From Aliarcobacter sp017996075 (GTDB lineage: Bacteria; Campylobacterota; Campylobacteria; Campylobacterales; Arcobacteraceae), in assembly GCF_051062515.1 (NCBI RefSeq), contig NZ_JAMXEK010000001.1: a DNA stretch of 64,000 nt; one strand, 5' to 3'. Shown in pieces: positions 8,735 to 16,611 of the stretch. The stretch's first letter is position 1. Every line of letters starts with the position of its first letter. The notes under the pieces were generated by a model, which saw nothing but the letters and a program-made list of their open reading frames with translations, did not search any database and had not been told where the DNA came from. A program made the position numbers and the translations under genes.

Positions 8735-9733
8735 TCAGCCAAAATTTCTATTTGCCAAAAGCTCAATCAAAACTGTTGCATATGAACCTTTTGGTAAAAT
8801 AAAATCTAAACTACAAGATTTATTTAATTTATCATATTTAGAAGATAAAATCTCTGGAAATACAACAGCTTCTCTTCTATACCCTTTTTCAGTTATTTCA
8901 CTATCATCATACTTTTGCTCAATTTTCAAAGCATCATCTTTGGCTTTAAAAACATCTCTTCCTGGAAGTAAACCAGTTGGAGTTATTAGTTTTTCTTTGA
9001 AGTCTTCTATAATTTTTTCATTTATAGATTTTGGAGTAAAAAGTTTTTCATTTTTAATATCATAAAAAATATCTCCATCTAGAAGTTTAAAACCACTATT
9101 GTCAAGTTTTAATCTTTCAACCAACCACGCATTAAAAAATGTACTTTGATAGGCACTAAGAAGCATTTTTGCTACTTTTCTATCTTTTATTATTGCATCA
9201 CCAAATAGTAAATCTTTTGCTTTTTCTAAATTCTCTTTTACATCTTTTCCAAATCTTTGATAACCAAAATAGTTTGGGAAACCATTTTTAGATACAAATT
9301 TAAGAAGTTTTTCAATGTGAAAAAGTTCTTCAAGTTCAAGTTCATGAAGATTTATTTTAAATCTATTTCCTTTTAAATCACCAATATTTAGTTTTTTATT
9401 GTGTAAAAAAGTATCAAGTATCTCTATTTTTTTTGATTTAAAATTTTTTATCTCTTTTTGATATTTTTTAGGAATAGATATGTATTGAATTGTAGTTGCT
9501 CGTTTATCTTTGAGTCCAGCATATCCAATATCACTTGAATAAACACCCAAGAATTTTGATAATCTATCTATTAACTCCCAAGTATCACAATTTTGTTTTT
9601 TGATTTTTAAAATTAAGAAGTTCCCGTACGATGAGAATTTTATAGGTTGTTCTTCAACTATAAAATCAACATCGTTTTGGACAAATTTGAAATTTAGAAC
9701 TTTATCATTTGATGGATAAACTCTTTTTATCAA
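8735..9733 (-). CDS. truD: tRNA pseudouridine(13) synthase TruD
   Basis: A 332-residue pseudouridine synthase that modifies U13 of tRNA. The family signature GYAGLKDKRATTIQ carries the catalytic Asp76, and the later blocks GNRFKINLHELE and FPNYFGYQRFGKD are typical of TruD. It starts with TTG at 9733, overlapping the dksA stop by four bases (TTGA), so translation is coupled to dksA. The TRUD insertion domain is short, as in other Campylobacterota. Confidence 0.94.
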   Translation of the reverse strand: MIKRVYPSNDKVLNFKFVQNDVDFIVEEQPIKFSSYGNFLILKIKKQNCDTWELIDRLSKFLGVYSSDIGYAGLKDKRATTIQYISIPKKYQKEIKNFKSKKIEILDTFLHNKKLNIGDLKGNRFKINLHELELEELFHIEKLLKFVSKNGFPNYFGYQRFGKDVKENLEKAKDLLFGDAIIKDRKVAKMLLSAYQSTFFNAWLVERLKLDNSGFKLLDGDIFYDIKNEKLFTPKSINEKIIEDFKEKLITPTGLLPGRDVFKAKDDALKIEQKYDDSEITEKGYRREAVVFPEILSSKYDKLNKSCSLDFILPKGSYATVLIELLANRNFG

Positions 9734-10101
9734 TATGCAACTCTTTTTTGTTGTTCTTGTTCATAAACTGTTCTGCACTCTGTACAAAACTTTGCAAAAG
9801 GTTTTGCTTTTAATCTTCCAATTGGAATATTTACTCCGCACATATCACAAATTCCATAAGTTGCAGCTTTTATTTTTTTTAAAGCTTCTTCAATTTGATT
9901 TAACTCATCTAGTTGATGATTTGCAATCATTCCCTCTTTAAATGAGTCACTAACAAAATCAGCATAATCTAAATCATCGTTTAAATCTTGATCTTTTAGT
10001 TGGTCAATACTATCTCTGCTATTTCTAACATTACTTAAAATTGTCTCTCTTCTTTCAAGCAATATCGCCTTTAATTCATCAATTTGACTTTTATTTGCCA
10101 T
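9730..10101 (-). CDS. dksA: DksA/TraR-type zinc-finger regulator
   Basis: A 123-residue DksA-family protein that binds RNA polymerase in the secondary channel. A long N-terminal coiled coil (residues 5-75) carries the acidic tip DLDYADFVSD, and a C4 zinc finger is formed by Cys85, Cys88, Cys106 and Cys109. Length and all-cysteine finger resemble the campylobacterial DksA. It has ATG at 10101 with AGGAGAGG upstream and a TATAAT box further up. It is co-transcribed with truD. Confidence 0.93.
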   Translation of the reverse strand: MANKSQIDELKAILLERRETILSNVRNSRDSIDQLKDQDLNDDLDYADFVSDSFKEGMIANHQLDELNQIEEALKKIKAATYGICDMCGVNIPIGRLKAKPFAKFCTECRTVYEQEQQKRVAY

Positions 10102-10125
10102 TATCCTCTCCTGTGTAAAGTCGCA

Positions 10126-10131
10126 ATTATA
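10126..10131 (-). promoter_or_regulatory. -10 box of the dksA-truD promoter
   Basis: A TATAAT hexamer on the minus strand 25 bases upstream of the dksA start codon. No clear -35 box is visible, which is common in this phylum. The position fits a short leader. Confidence 0.5.
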
Positions 10132-10195
10132 TCTATTATTAACAGATATTTAACTTAAAATTGGTAGAATATTTCATCAGTACGAGGAGTAGGGC

Positions 10196-10444
10196 ATTAC
10201 AACACTAAGCAAAGTTTATTTGATAACTATATTTTTAGCATCATTTATTTTCTTTTTTTTATTCTTATATTCAAATACTATTTTTAAAAATAGTAGAAAT
10301 TATGATATTTTAGATATTACTAAATTATCAAATCTTGCATACTCAAACAAGGATTATAGGTTTAAAGATTATGGAAATAGTTTTAATAATGTAATTTATT
10401 TGAACCCAAAAGTAACTAATTTTGGATTTGTTTATGAAGAGTAG
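10196..10444 (+). CDS. Small membrane-anchored protein heading an ABC locus (probable ATT start)
   Basis: An open frame of 82 codons if begun at ATT 10196, which sits six bases after GGAG in GAGGAGTAGGG. The first conventional start is TTG at 10220, with no ribosome-binding site. The product has one hydrophobic segment (LITIFLASFIFFFLFLY) and a ~50-residue polar tail ending NPKVTNFGFVYEE. It matches no family I recognise. It overlaps the permease gene by 11 bases, so it is likely an accessory part of that transporter. That the protein is made is inferred from overlap and ribosome-binding site. Confidence 0.6.
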   Translation: MTTLSKVYLITIFLASFIFFFLFLYSNTIFKNSRNYDILDITKLSNLAYSNKDYRFKDYGNSFNNVIYLNPKVTNFGFVYEE

Positions 10445-11591
10445 CGTTTTTATAAATCTTATTTTTCTGTTACTTCATAAACAAAAAACAAAATATATAT
10501 CTATTTTTATCTTAGCAACTTTAACAATATTTTTATTATCAACAGTTATTTTTATAAAATCATCTTTACAAAATGAGATTTTAAAAACATTAGAAAGTCA
10601 TAATGATTTTATAATCCAAAGAGAGTTTGGTGGAAGAATTTTTGATATAGAAAATCAACTAGAAGATAAACTAAGAAATATTTATGGAGTTAAAAATATC
10701 ACAAAGAGAGTTTATGGAAGATACAAATTTTTGAGTGAAGATGTTTATTTTACTATTATTGGAGTTGATTTTTCAAATCTAAATAAAGAGCTAAAAAATT
10801 TGGGGCTTCAAAATATATCAAACGATGAGATGATTGTAGGTTTTGAAGTAGATAATTTATTAAAAAAATACAAATATACAAATTATTATGATTTTTTTCT
10901 TCCAAATAAAGAGATAAAAAAAGCAAAAATTGCAAAAGTTTTAGAAAAAGAGTCAAATATTATATCAAGCGATATTATTATTTTAGATATAAATCTTGCA
11001 AGGGATATTTTGGGTATAAACAGAGATTTTTCAACAAATATTGCTTTTGATGTTCCAAATGAGCTTGAAAGAGCAAATATAAAACAAAAACTTCAAAGAT
11101 TAGATTTAGAGCTGAATATTATTCAAAAAGAAGATATCTTAAAAAAATATGAGACAATATTTAACTATAAAGGTGGAGTTTTTTTAATACTTTATTTAGT
11201 TGTTTTATTTGCATTTATAATGATTTTATATCAAAGATACTCCCAAGTAAGTATAAATGAGAGAAAACAGATAGCTATTTTTAAAGCGATTGGATATAGC
11301 GTTCGAGATATTATAAAAATAAAAATGAGTGAAAACTTTGTTGTAGCTTTTGTATCTTACATTTTTGGAGTCTTATTAGCATATTTTTTTGTATTTATTT
11401 TAAATGCTCCAATATTAAAAAATATATTCATAGATTTTTCAAATATAAAAAATGATTTTATAATCTATCCATATATTGATTTTTCTACTTTTGTAACACT
11501 TTTCTTATTTTTTATTGTTTTATTTTTAAGTTCAGTTTTAATTCCTGTTTGGAAAATATCAGCAATAAATCCATATGAAAGTTTAAGATGA
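10434..11591 (+). CDS. FtsX/MacB-type ABC transporter permease
   Basis: A 385-residue permease with the FtsX/LolC topology: one N-terminal helix (FILATLTIFLLSTVIFI), a ~200-residue extracytoplasmic domain (about 45-245), then three helices (VFLILYLVVLFAFIMIL; FVVAFVSYIFGVLLAYFFVF; FVTLFLFFIVLFLSSVLIPV). The coupling segment NERKQIAIFKAIGYSVRDI and the C-terminal INPYESLR are conserved in this family. I start at ATG 10434 rather than TTG 10422. It overlaps the ATPase gene by four bases. Substrate is unknown; such permeases often work as mechanotransmitters or export lipoproteins, peptides or ligands. Confidence 0.85.
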   Translation: MKSSVFINLIFLLLHKQKTKYISIFILATLTIFLLSTVIFIKSSLQNEILKTLESHNDFIIQREFGGRIFDIENQLEDKLRNIYGVKNITKRVYGRYKFLSEDVYFTIIGVDFSNLNKELKNLGLQNISNDEMIVGFEVDNLLKKYKYTNYYDFFLPNKEIKKAKIAKVLEKESNIISSDIIILDINLARDILGINRDFSTNIAFDVPNELERANIKQKLQRLDLELNIIQKEDILKKYETIFNYKGGVFLILYLVVLFAFIMILYQRYSQVSINERKQIAIFKAIGYSVRDIIKIKMSENFVVAFVSYIFGVLLAYFFVFILNAPILKNIFIDFSNIKNDFIIYPYIDFSTFVTLFLFFIVLFLSSVLIPVWKISAINPYESLR

Positions 11592-12259
11592 TAGTAGCAA
11601 AAAATATAAGTAAAATATATTTTGAAGGAAGCAAAAAAGAGTTTTATTCACTAAAAAATATAAATTTTGAGATAAAAAAAGGCTCATTTGTTATATTTAA
11701 AGGTGTAAGTGGAAGTGGAAAATCAACACTTTTATCTATACTTTCTACTATTTCAAAACCTAGCTTTGGTGAAATTCTTTTTGATAAAGAACCTGTGTCA
11801 AAATATCCAGATATTCATGCTAGTAATTTTAGAGCAAAAAATATTGGTTATATATTCCAATCTTTTAATCTTTTCGAAGATTTAACTGTTTTTGTAAATG
11901 TTAGTCTTCCTCTTATTCCTTTAGGATTTTCACAAAAAGATATTGATAAAAAAGTTGAAGAAATATTAACTTTGTCAAATATTTTACATAAAAAAGATGA
12001 GATAGTTTCAAATCTTTCTGGTGGAGAAAAACAAAGATGTGCAATTGCAAGAGCATTGGTAAATAATGCTAATACAATTTTATGTGATGAACCAACATCT
12101 TCGCTTGATTATGAAAACTCTATGAATTTTATAAAAACTCTAAAAGAGCTAAAAGAAACTGGAAAAACTATAGTTGTAGCAACTCATGACCCACTATTTT
12201 TTGAGTTAGATTTTGTAGATAAGGTTTTTGAGTTAAAAAATGGAGTTTTAGTTGAGTAG
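11588..12259 (+). CDS. ABC transporter ATPase, LolD/MacB type
   Basis: A 223-residue ATP-binding subunit. Walker A is GVSGSGKS (39-46), the Q-loop is YIFQSFNLF, the signature is LSGGE (143-147), Walker B is ILCDEPT (164-170) and the H-loop is ATHDP. The size and the NLFEDLT motif match the LolD/MacB/FtsE group that pairs with FtsX-type permeases. It overlaps the permease by four bases (ATGA) and the next gene by eight, so the group is one translational unit. Confidence 0.92.
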   Translation: MIVAKNISKIYFEGSKKEFYSLKNINFEIKKGSFVIFKGVSGSGKSTLLSILSTISKPSFGEILFDKEPVSKYPDIHASNFRAKNIGYIFQSFNLFEDLTVFVNVSLPLIPLGFSQKDIDKKVEEILTLSNILHKKDEIVSNLSGGEKQRCAIARALVNNANTILCDEPTSSLDYENSMNFIKTLKELKETGKTIVVATHDPLFFELDFVDKVFELKNGVLVE

Positions 12260-13217
12260 TATTTTTTTATCAAATGAGATATTGATTTTTCTATTTTTAC
12301 AAACTACTATTTATACTCTTTTATTAATATCTTTTATATATTCAATAACTATTTTAAGAGATTGGGATTTTAAAAAAAGTACAGTTTTACAGTATAAACT
12401 TGAAAAAAGATCATATTTAGTGATTTTAATCATTAGTTTTTCACTTTTTATAAAAATGCTACTTTTTTTCTATTTTATATTTTCTATTGATAATTTATCA
12501 CATTTTGTAGTAGGTGCTATGTGTGCTGCTGGTATTTTTTCTTTAGAATATGGTGAAATATCACTTTTTTTAAAGCTTACAAATCTATTTTTTATTGGTA
12601 TTTGGTTTGTCTTGAACTCTTTAGATTTGAAAAGAAAAGATTATAAATATACAAAAATAAAATTACTACTTTTTATTTTTATATTCATTTGTCTTACTTT
12701 TGAGTATATTTTAGATTTTAAATTTTTGTCAAATATTCCATTAAATGAAGCAGTTGAGTGCTGTTCTGTTATATTTGAAACAAGTAGTATCTCTAGTAAA
12801 ATGCCTTTTGGATTAGTTAATTCAAGCTTGATACTTATATTTTATATACTTTTTGTTTTGATTGTTATTTTGAATATTCAAAAAAAATCTATTTTACTTC
12901 TTTTTTTTAATATATTATTTGTTTATATATCTTATTTTGCAGTAACATACTTTTTTTCAACTTATATATATGAACTTCCAACACATCAATGTCCATTTTG
13001 TATGCTCCAATCAGAGTACTATTTTATAGGATATTTTATATGGTCGGCACTTTTTTTAGGACTTTTTTTCTCAATTTGTTCAGTAGTTTTTTATAGAAAT
13101 AATAGTTTAGATATTTATAAGTTTTATAAACTATCTTTAATATTTACAACTATTTTTGTTTTTTTGGTAACTTTTTTTGTTTTAAAATATTATGTAGTAA
13201 ATGGAGTTTTTTTATAA
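12252..13217 (+). CDS. Polytopic membrane protein with CPFC and CC motifs
   Basis: A 321-residue protein with about eight predicted membrane helices, starting at TTG 12252 inside the end of the ATPase gene. It is not a family I can name. Cysteines cluster near predicted membrane boundaries: Cys91 in VVGAMCAAGIF, Cys170-Cys171 in AVECCSVIF, and Cys247/Cys250 in THQCPFCMLQ. The CPFC pair recalls thioredoxin, DsbB/VKOR and DUF2318-type motifs in iron-uptake ABC loci, suggesting disulphide exchange or metal handling. It closes the operon and is followed by a terminator. Confidence 0.7.
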   Translation: MSSIFLSNEILIFLFLQTTIYTLLLISFIYSITILRDWDFKKSTVLQYKLEKRSYLVILIISFSLFIKMLLFFYFIFSIDNLSHFVVGAMCAAGIFSLEYGEISLFLKLTNLFFIGIWFVLNSLDLKRKDYKYTKIKLLLFIFIFICLTFEYILDFKFLSNIPLNEAVECCSVIFETSSISSKMPFGLVNSSLILIFYILFVLIVILNIQKKSILLLFFNILFVYISYFAVTYFFSTYIYELPTHQCPFCMLQSEYYFIGYFIWSALFLGLFFSICSVVFYRNNSLDIYKFYKLSLIFTTIFVFLVTFFVLKYYVVNGVFL

Positions 13218-13247
13218 ATCCGTGATTTTACACGGATTTATATTTTT
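13213..13247. terminator. Bidirectional hairpin terminator
   Basis: A 12-base stem (13213-13224 with 13231-13242) and a 6-base loop, followed by a T-rich tract. It separates the ABC locus from the convergent lipoprotein gene. Confidence 0.8.
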
Positions 13248-13251
13248 ATAA

Positions 13252-13536
13252 TTATTTTTTGTCAGCTTCAGTTGCTGTTTCTTTTGATTCTTCTTTTGTT
13301 GTTTCAGCTTCTTCTTTTTTATCTTCTTCTGTAGCTTTTACTTCTTTTTCTTCACTATTAGCTACAGTTTCTTTTGTCTCTTCTTTTGGAGCAGCTACTT
13401 CTTCTTTTTTCTCTTGAGCTGGAGCTACAGTTTCAGTTTTAGGAGCTTCAACTTTTGTCTCAGCTGGTTTTTTATCTTCTGTACAACCTACAAATAATAA
13501 AGATGCTGCTGCTAATGATAATAATATTTTTTTCAT
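13252..13536 (-). CDS. Lys/Glu/Thr-rich small lipoprotein
   Basis: A 94-residue protein with a lipoprotein signal (lipobox LFVGC, Cys18) and a tail made almost only of Lys, Glu, Ala, Thr and Val in loosely repeated blocks such as KKEEVAAPKEETKETV and KEEAETTKEESKETAT. No folded domain is seen; the tail is probably disordered and may span the periplasm or coat the surface. The repeat is degenerate and could vary in length between strains. A leader of about 260 bases lies upstream. Confidence 0.75.
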   Translation of the reverse strand: MKKILLSLAAASLLFVGCTEDKKPAETKVEAPKTETVAPAQEKKEEVAAPKEETKETVANSEEKEVKATEEDKKEEAETTKEESKETATEADKK

Positions 13537-13800
13537 TTTAAACCTTTTTATGTAATTTTTTGTTTATAAAAACAAATTGCGGAATCATATCAAAACATTT
13601 GTGAAATAATTGTGTAATAAATGATCTGTCACTATATTGTTCAATATCAATCATCTAAAGTCAAGATTATTATTTTATGATAATTTTATAATACTAAAGA
13701 AGCTATAAAAATATTAATTTTTTAATATTTTTTGATAGAATTTATATTTGTTATATAACAATTTTATATAGATTAAAATTTAAATTAAGGATAAATTATT

Positions 13801-14472
13801 TTGTTTTTTAAATATATATTGCTTGCTTTAGTTATTCAAAATTTATATTCAGCAAACATAGTTTTAGATATTGGACATACACCAAAACAAGCTGGTGCTA
13901 CTAGTTCTAAATGTGAGAAAGAATATAGATATAACAAAGAATTAGCTTTATATATTATAAAACAATTAAAAAACAAAAAGAATATTGATATATCATTAAG
14001 TTCAAAAAAAGTTGATGAAGAAATAACTTTTAAAGATAGATATGATTCAAGTTTAAATAAAGATTTATTTATATCTATTCATCATGATTCTGTTCAGAAA
14101 CAATTTATTAATTATATTAATAAATGCCCAACTACAAATTATGCAGAGGGGTTTTCAATTTTTGTATCTAAAAAAAATATTCGATATGAAAAATCATTAG
14201 AATATGCAAAAATCTTTGCAGAAGAACTTATATCAAGAGGTTTAGTTCCAACATTACATCATGCAGAAAAAATAAAAGGTGAAAATAGAGAATTACTAGA
14301 TAAAAAACTTGGTATATATTTATTTGATGATTTAAAAGTTTTAAAGAATGTAAATTCTCCAGCCTTTCTTTTTGAAGCAGGAGTAATAGTTAATCCAAAT
14401 GAAGAAAAAAAAGTAAGGACTAAGGTTTTCAAAGATAGTATAACGGAAGCAATTATGAAATTATTAAATTAA
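13801..14472 (+). CDS. Exported N-acetylmuramoyl-L-alanine amidase (Amidase_3)
   Basis: A 223-residue zinc amidase that would cut the amide bond between MurNAc and the stem peptide. A signal peptide ends near residue 18. Zinc ligands fit the Amidase_3 pattern: His26 in LDIGHTPKQAGA, Glu41 in CEKEYRYN and His94 in ISIHHDS, with catalytic Glu192 in FLFEAGVIVNP. It starts with TTG at 13801, nine bases after AAGGA. It lacks the AMIN domain of AmiC-type division amidases. It is paired with an LprI-domain gene 16 bases downstream, and both lie on the flank of a decayed integrase. Confidence 0.85.
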   Translation: MFFKYILLALVIQNLYSANIVLDIGHTPKQAGATSSKCEKEYRYNKELALYIIKQLKNKKNIDISLSSKKVDEEITFKDRYDSSLNKDLFISIHHDSVQKQFINYINKCPTTNYAEGFSIFVSKKNIRYEKSLEYAKIFAEELISRGLVPTLHHAEKIKGENRELLDKKLGIYLFDDLKVLKNVNSPAFLFEAGVIVNPNEEKKVRTKVFKDSITEAIMKLLN

Positions 14473-14488
14473 CACTAGAGGGAATATT

Positions 14489-15556
14489 ATGATAAATAGT
14501 ATAATAAAAATTGTATTTGGTGCTTTTCTACTGATAACTAGCTTGTCCGCTGCAAGTTTTAATTGTCAAAAAGCATCTACATTTATAGAAAATACAATTT
14601 GTAATGATGCAGAATTGTCAAAGCTAGATGAAGAGCTTGCAAGTTCTTATAAAAAAATTTGGAATTCATTGTCTGATAAAACAGATTTAAAAAAAGATCA
14701 ATTTGATTGGTTAAAAAATACTAGAGATAAATGTATGAGTTTAGAGTGTTTAAAAACAAGCTATATAAATAGAGTTTTATATTTAACTAATTATGATAAA
14801 AAAAATGTGCAAGAAAATATTATAAATATAACAAATGAAAATCAAAAAGATTCAACAAAAGAAGCAGTTATTATAGTAGATCCTGTACAAAAAATATCAG
14901 AACCTGAAATGAAAAAATTCGATATATCACTTGATCAAAAACATTTGGAAAGAAATATTACAAAATATGATAAAAGTTTAGTGTTATTTAAAAATTATTA
15001 TTATGGACAATCCATTCAAGATTTTTCATTAACAGAATATAGTGATTGTTCAGAGGAGATGGGTATTAAATCACTTTGTAAAAATGAAGAAATCGAATTT
15101 CTTGGAGATAAATATGAATTAGTATTAAATTTTTTAAAAGATACTCTTTTATCTGTTGGATTGGTTAAAGAATATTCATTAGAAACTTATATCAAATTAG
15201 TAGGTTCAATGCCTCATAATGGTGTAAATCTAGTTTCTCTTCAAAATGAAAATAATATTTTAGACCTTTTTAATTTATCGAAAAACAATAATAAAAGTAC
15301 TTTTATATCTAAAATAGATGAATTTGAAAGATTGAGTCTTGCAAATGGTAATTTGATAGTTAATTTTTTAGAAATTGATAAAAATGATTATAAGAAATAC
15401 AATAATACTACGGAGGCATTTATGAAAATGCCAAAAAAAAGTAGATCTGTTCAATTAATTGTAAGTGAAGATGAAGGTTCTCCATATTTAGCTTTAATGT
15501 TTAGTCTTCCTAAAATTAATATGGAATTGAAAGAACTCGTAAAAGAACAATTTTAA
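14489..15556 (+). CDS. Exported protein with LprI-type (DUF1311) domain
   Basis: A 355-residue protein with a signal peptide (residues 1-21, ending SLSA) and an N-terminal DUF1311/LprI domain at about 23-100. Its cysteine pattern is visible: FNCQKASTFIENTICNDAEL, then LKNTRDKCMSLECLKTSY. LprI-type domains include lysozyme inhibitors. The ~250-residue C-terminal region has two further cysteines near CSEEMGIKSLCKNEE and no recognised fold. The start has AGAGGGA upstream. It is probably co-transcribed with the amidase, which suggests a peptidoglycan-related pair. Confidence 0.8.
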   Translation: MINSIIKIVFGAFLLITSLSAASFNCQKASTFIENTICNDAELSKLDEELASSYKKIWNSLSDKTDLKKDQFDWLKNTRDKCMSLECLKTSYINRVLYLTNYDKKNVQENIINITNENQKDSTKEAVIIVDPVQKISEPEMKKFDISLDQKHLERNITKYDKSLVLFKNYYYGQSIQDFSLTEYSDCSEEMGIKSLCKNEEIEFLGDKYELVLNFLKDTLLSVGLVKEYSLETYIKLVGSMPHNGVNLVSLQNENNILDLFNLSKNNNKSTFISKIDEFERLSLANGNLIVNFLEIDKNDYKKYNNTTEAFMKMPKKSRSVQLIVSEDEGSPYLALMFSLPKINMELKELVKEQF

Positions 15557-15570
15557 TTTGATAAATGTAA

Positions 15571-15857
15571 TTAAGAATACTCTTTTTTATATTTAAGTGG
15601 AACTATACCATCAGCAATAAACTTAATATTTTTATCTCTGGCTATTCTAGCTTCAGATAAACTAATTTCCGGATATTTACCAAAAGATGCAATACTTCTT
15701 CTTTTAGTTTTAGGAGATGTGTATCTCATTTGCTAAAGTTTATTTCCAGTTTTTTTACTAATAAGTATAGTCCATGTTGATCACCTAATTGGTAATCTTT
15801 ATCTTTGATTTTTATAGTTTTAATTTTTAAATCACTTAAAGGTTTATTTTTTAATAT
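15571..15857 (-). pseudogene. Remnant of a P4-type tyrosine integrase (N-terminal domain)
   Basis: The minus strand encodes the DUF4102 arm-binding domain of phage P4-type integrases: PLSDLKIKTIKIKDKDYQL, GLYLLVKKTGNKL, then MRYTSPKTKRRS and FGKYPEISLSEARIARD. A TAG at 15733-15735 interrupts it exactly where the family has a tryptophan (KLW.mRY), so a single TGG-to-TAG change fits. No start codon is left at the 5' end, and the frame stops at 15571 after LKYKKEYS, with the catalytic domain missing. The tRNA-Cys 3' end lies 260 bases upstream in the same orientation, the usual geometry of a tRNA-targeted integrase. Confidence 0.85.
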
Positions 15858-16118
15858 TTAATCCTAATACTTTTTTAGGATTTTAATGGCAATTTATTTA
15901 AAGTAAACTTAGTCAAAATAACGTATTTTAGGACTTTTGAGCCATATGGAACAATACTGAACTATATTGAATTAAGAAAAAATTTGAAATTTTTTAAGAT
16001 AAAAAATATTAAAAAAAATATGCCATTTATTAGTGATTTATATTGATTAATGTTGAACAGTAGATTTTAAAGAATCATTAGTTTTATGGGATGTTTTGGA
16101 TTATATTGAATGATTAAA
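15858..16118. other. Non-coding stretch between integrase remnant and tRNA-Cys
   Basis: About 260 bases without a credible gene. It contains a weak hairpin at 15860-15882 (8-base stem) and recurring short words such as ATATTGAAT and ATATTGATTAATG around 15963-16112. These may be decayed recombinase arm sites or simple AT-rich drift. No copy of the tRNA-Cys 3' end was found here. Confidence 0.4.
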
Positions 16119-16194
16119 TGGAGGAGCTAGTCGGACTCGAACCAACGCATGTCGGATTTGCAATCCGAGGCATTACCAGCTTTGCTATAGCTCC
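16119..16194 (-). tRNA. tRNA-Cys (GCA)
   Basis: A 76-base cloverleaf on the minus strand. The acceptor stem pairs GGAGCTA with TAGCTCC, the anticodon loop is TTGCAAA (anticodon GCA), the T-loop contains GGTTCGAGTCC, the discriminator is U73 as required for tRNA-Cys, and CCA is encoded. It is third in a Leu-Ser-Cys operon. Confidence 0.95.
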
Positions 16195-16238
16195 AAAAAA
16201 AATATGATATTTTTGTGTATTTACTTTTATAAAAAGAG

Positions 16239-16327
16239 TGGCAGAGGACAAGGGATTCGAACCCTCGGAGGCTTTCACCTCGCCGGTTTTCAAAACCGGT
16301 ACAATCGACCAACTCTGTCAATCCTCT
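16239..16327 (-). tRNA. tRNA-Ser (TGA)
   Basis: An 89-base class II tRNA on the minus strand. The acceptor stem pairs AGAGGAT with GTCCTCT, anticodon loop TTTGAAA gives anticodon TGA, there is a long variable arm (CGAGGTGAAAGCCTCC), discriminator G and an encoded CCA. It reads UCA-type serine codons. Confidence 0.95.
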
Positions 16328-16336
16328 ACAACTTAA

Positions 16337-16423
16337 TGGTGCGAATGGTGAGAATCGAACTCACACTCCGAAACCGGAACGGGATTTTAAGTCCCGCGCG
16401 TCTACCTATTCCGCCACACTCGC
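16337..16423 (-). tRNA. tRNA-Leu (TAA)
   Basis: An 87-base class II tRNA on the minus strand. The acceptor GCGAGTG pairs with CATTCGC, anticodon loop CTTAAAA gives TAA, the variable arm is long, the discriminator is A and CCA is encoded. It is the first gene of the three-tRNA operon, about 46 bases downstream of a consensus -10 box. Confidence 0.95.
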
Positions 16424-16469
16424 ACAAAATTTAAGAACCTTTTTAAGCTTTCACTTAAATTGGACTGGA

Positions 16470-16498
16470 ATTATAGTAGCTTTTTTTTTATTTGTCAA
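16470..16498 (-). promoter_or_regulatory. Consensus sigma70 promoter of the tRNA operon
   Basis: On the minus strand TTGACA (16498-16493) and TATAAT (16475-16470) are separated by exactly 17 bases, containing an A-tract. This is a perfect match to the bacterial consensus and unusual in a phylum where -35 boxes are normally not recognisable. It lies 47 bases upstream of tRNA-Leu. Confidence 0.85.
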
Positions 16499-16567
16499 GA
16501 GTTTTTTAAAAAAATTTAAAAATTTTAATTTTTATACTATTTAATAGAGATTGAAAATGAATATTTG

Positions 16568-16573
16568 TATAAT
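16568..16573 (+). promoter_or_regulatory. Probable -10 box of the ilvD promoter
   Basis: TATAAT preceded by TTTG, 39 bases upstream of the ilvD start. No convincing -35 box is found at the expected distance; T-rich sequence lies upstream, as is usual for campylobacterial promoters. Confidence 0.5.
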
Positions 16574-16611
16574 CACTACTATTTATTTTTACAAGTTTAA
16601 AAGGATTGAAA

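Noticed and set aside
13537..13800. Possible attR or second tRNA-Cys 3' end left of the amidase gene
   Set aside because: I looked for the tRNA-Cys 3' sequence (GGAGCTA and T-arm words) and found no copy, so no island boundary is claimed.
16127..16434. Open frames on both strands across the three tRNA genes
   Set aside because: They translate tRNA sequence; the cloverleaf structures fully explain the region.
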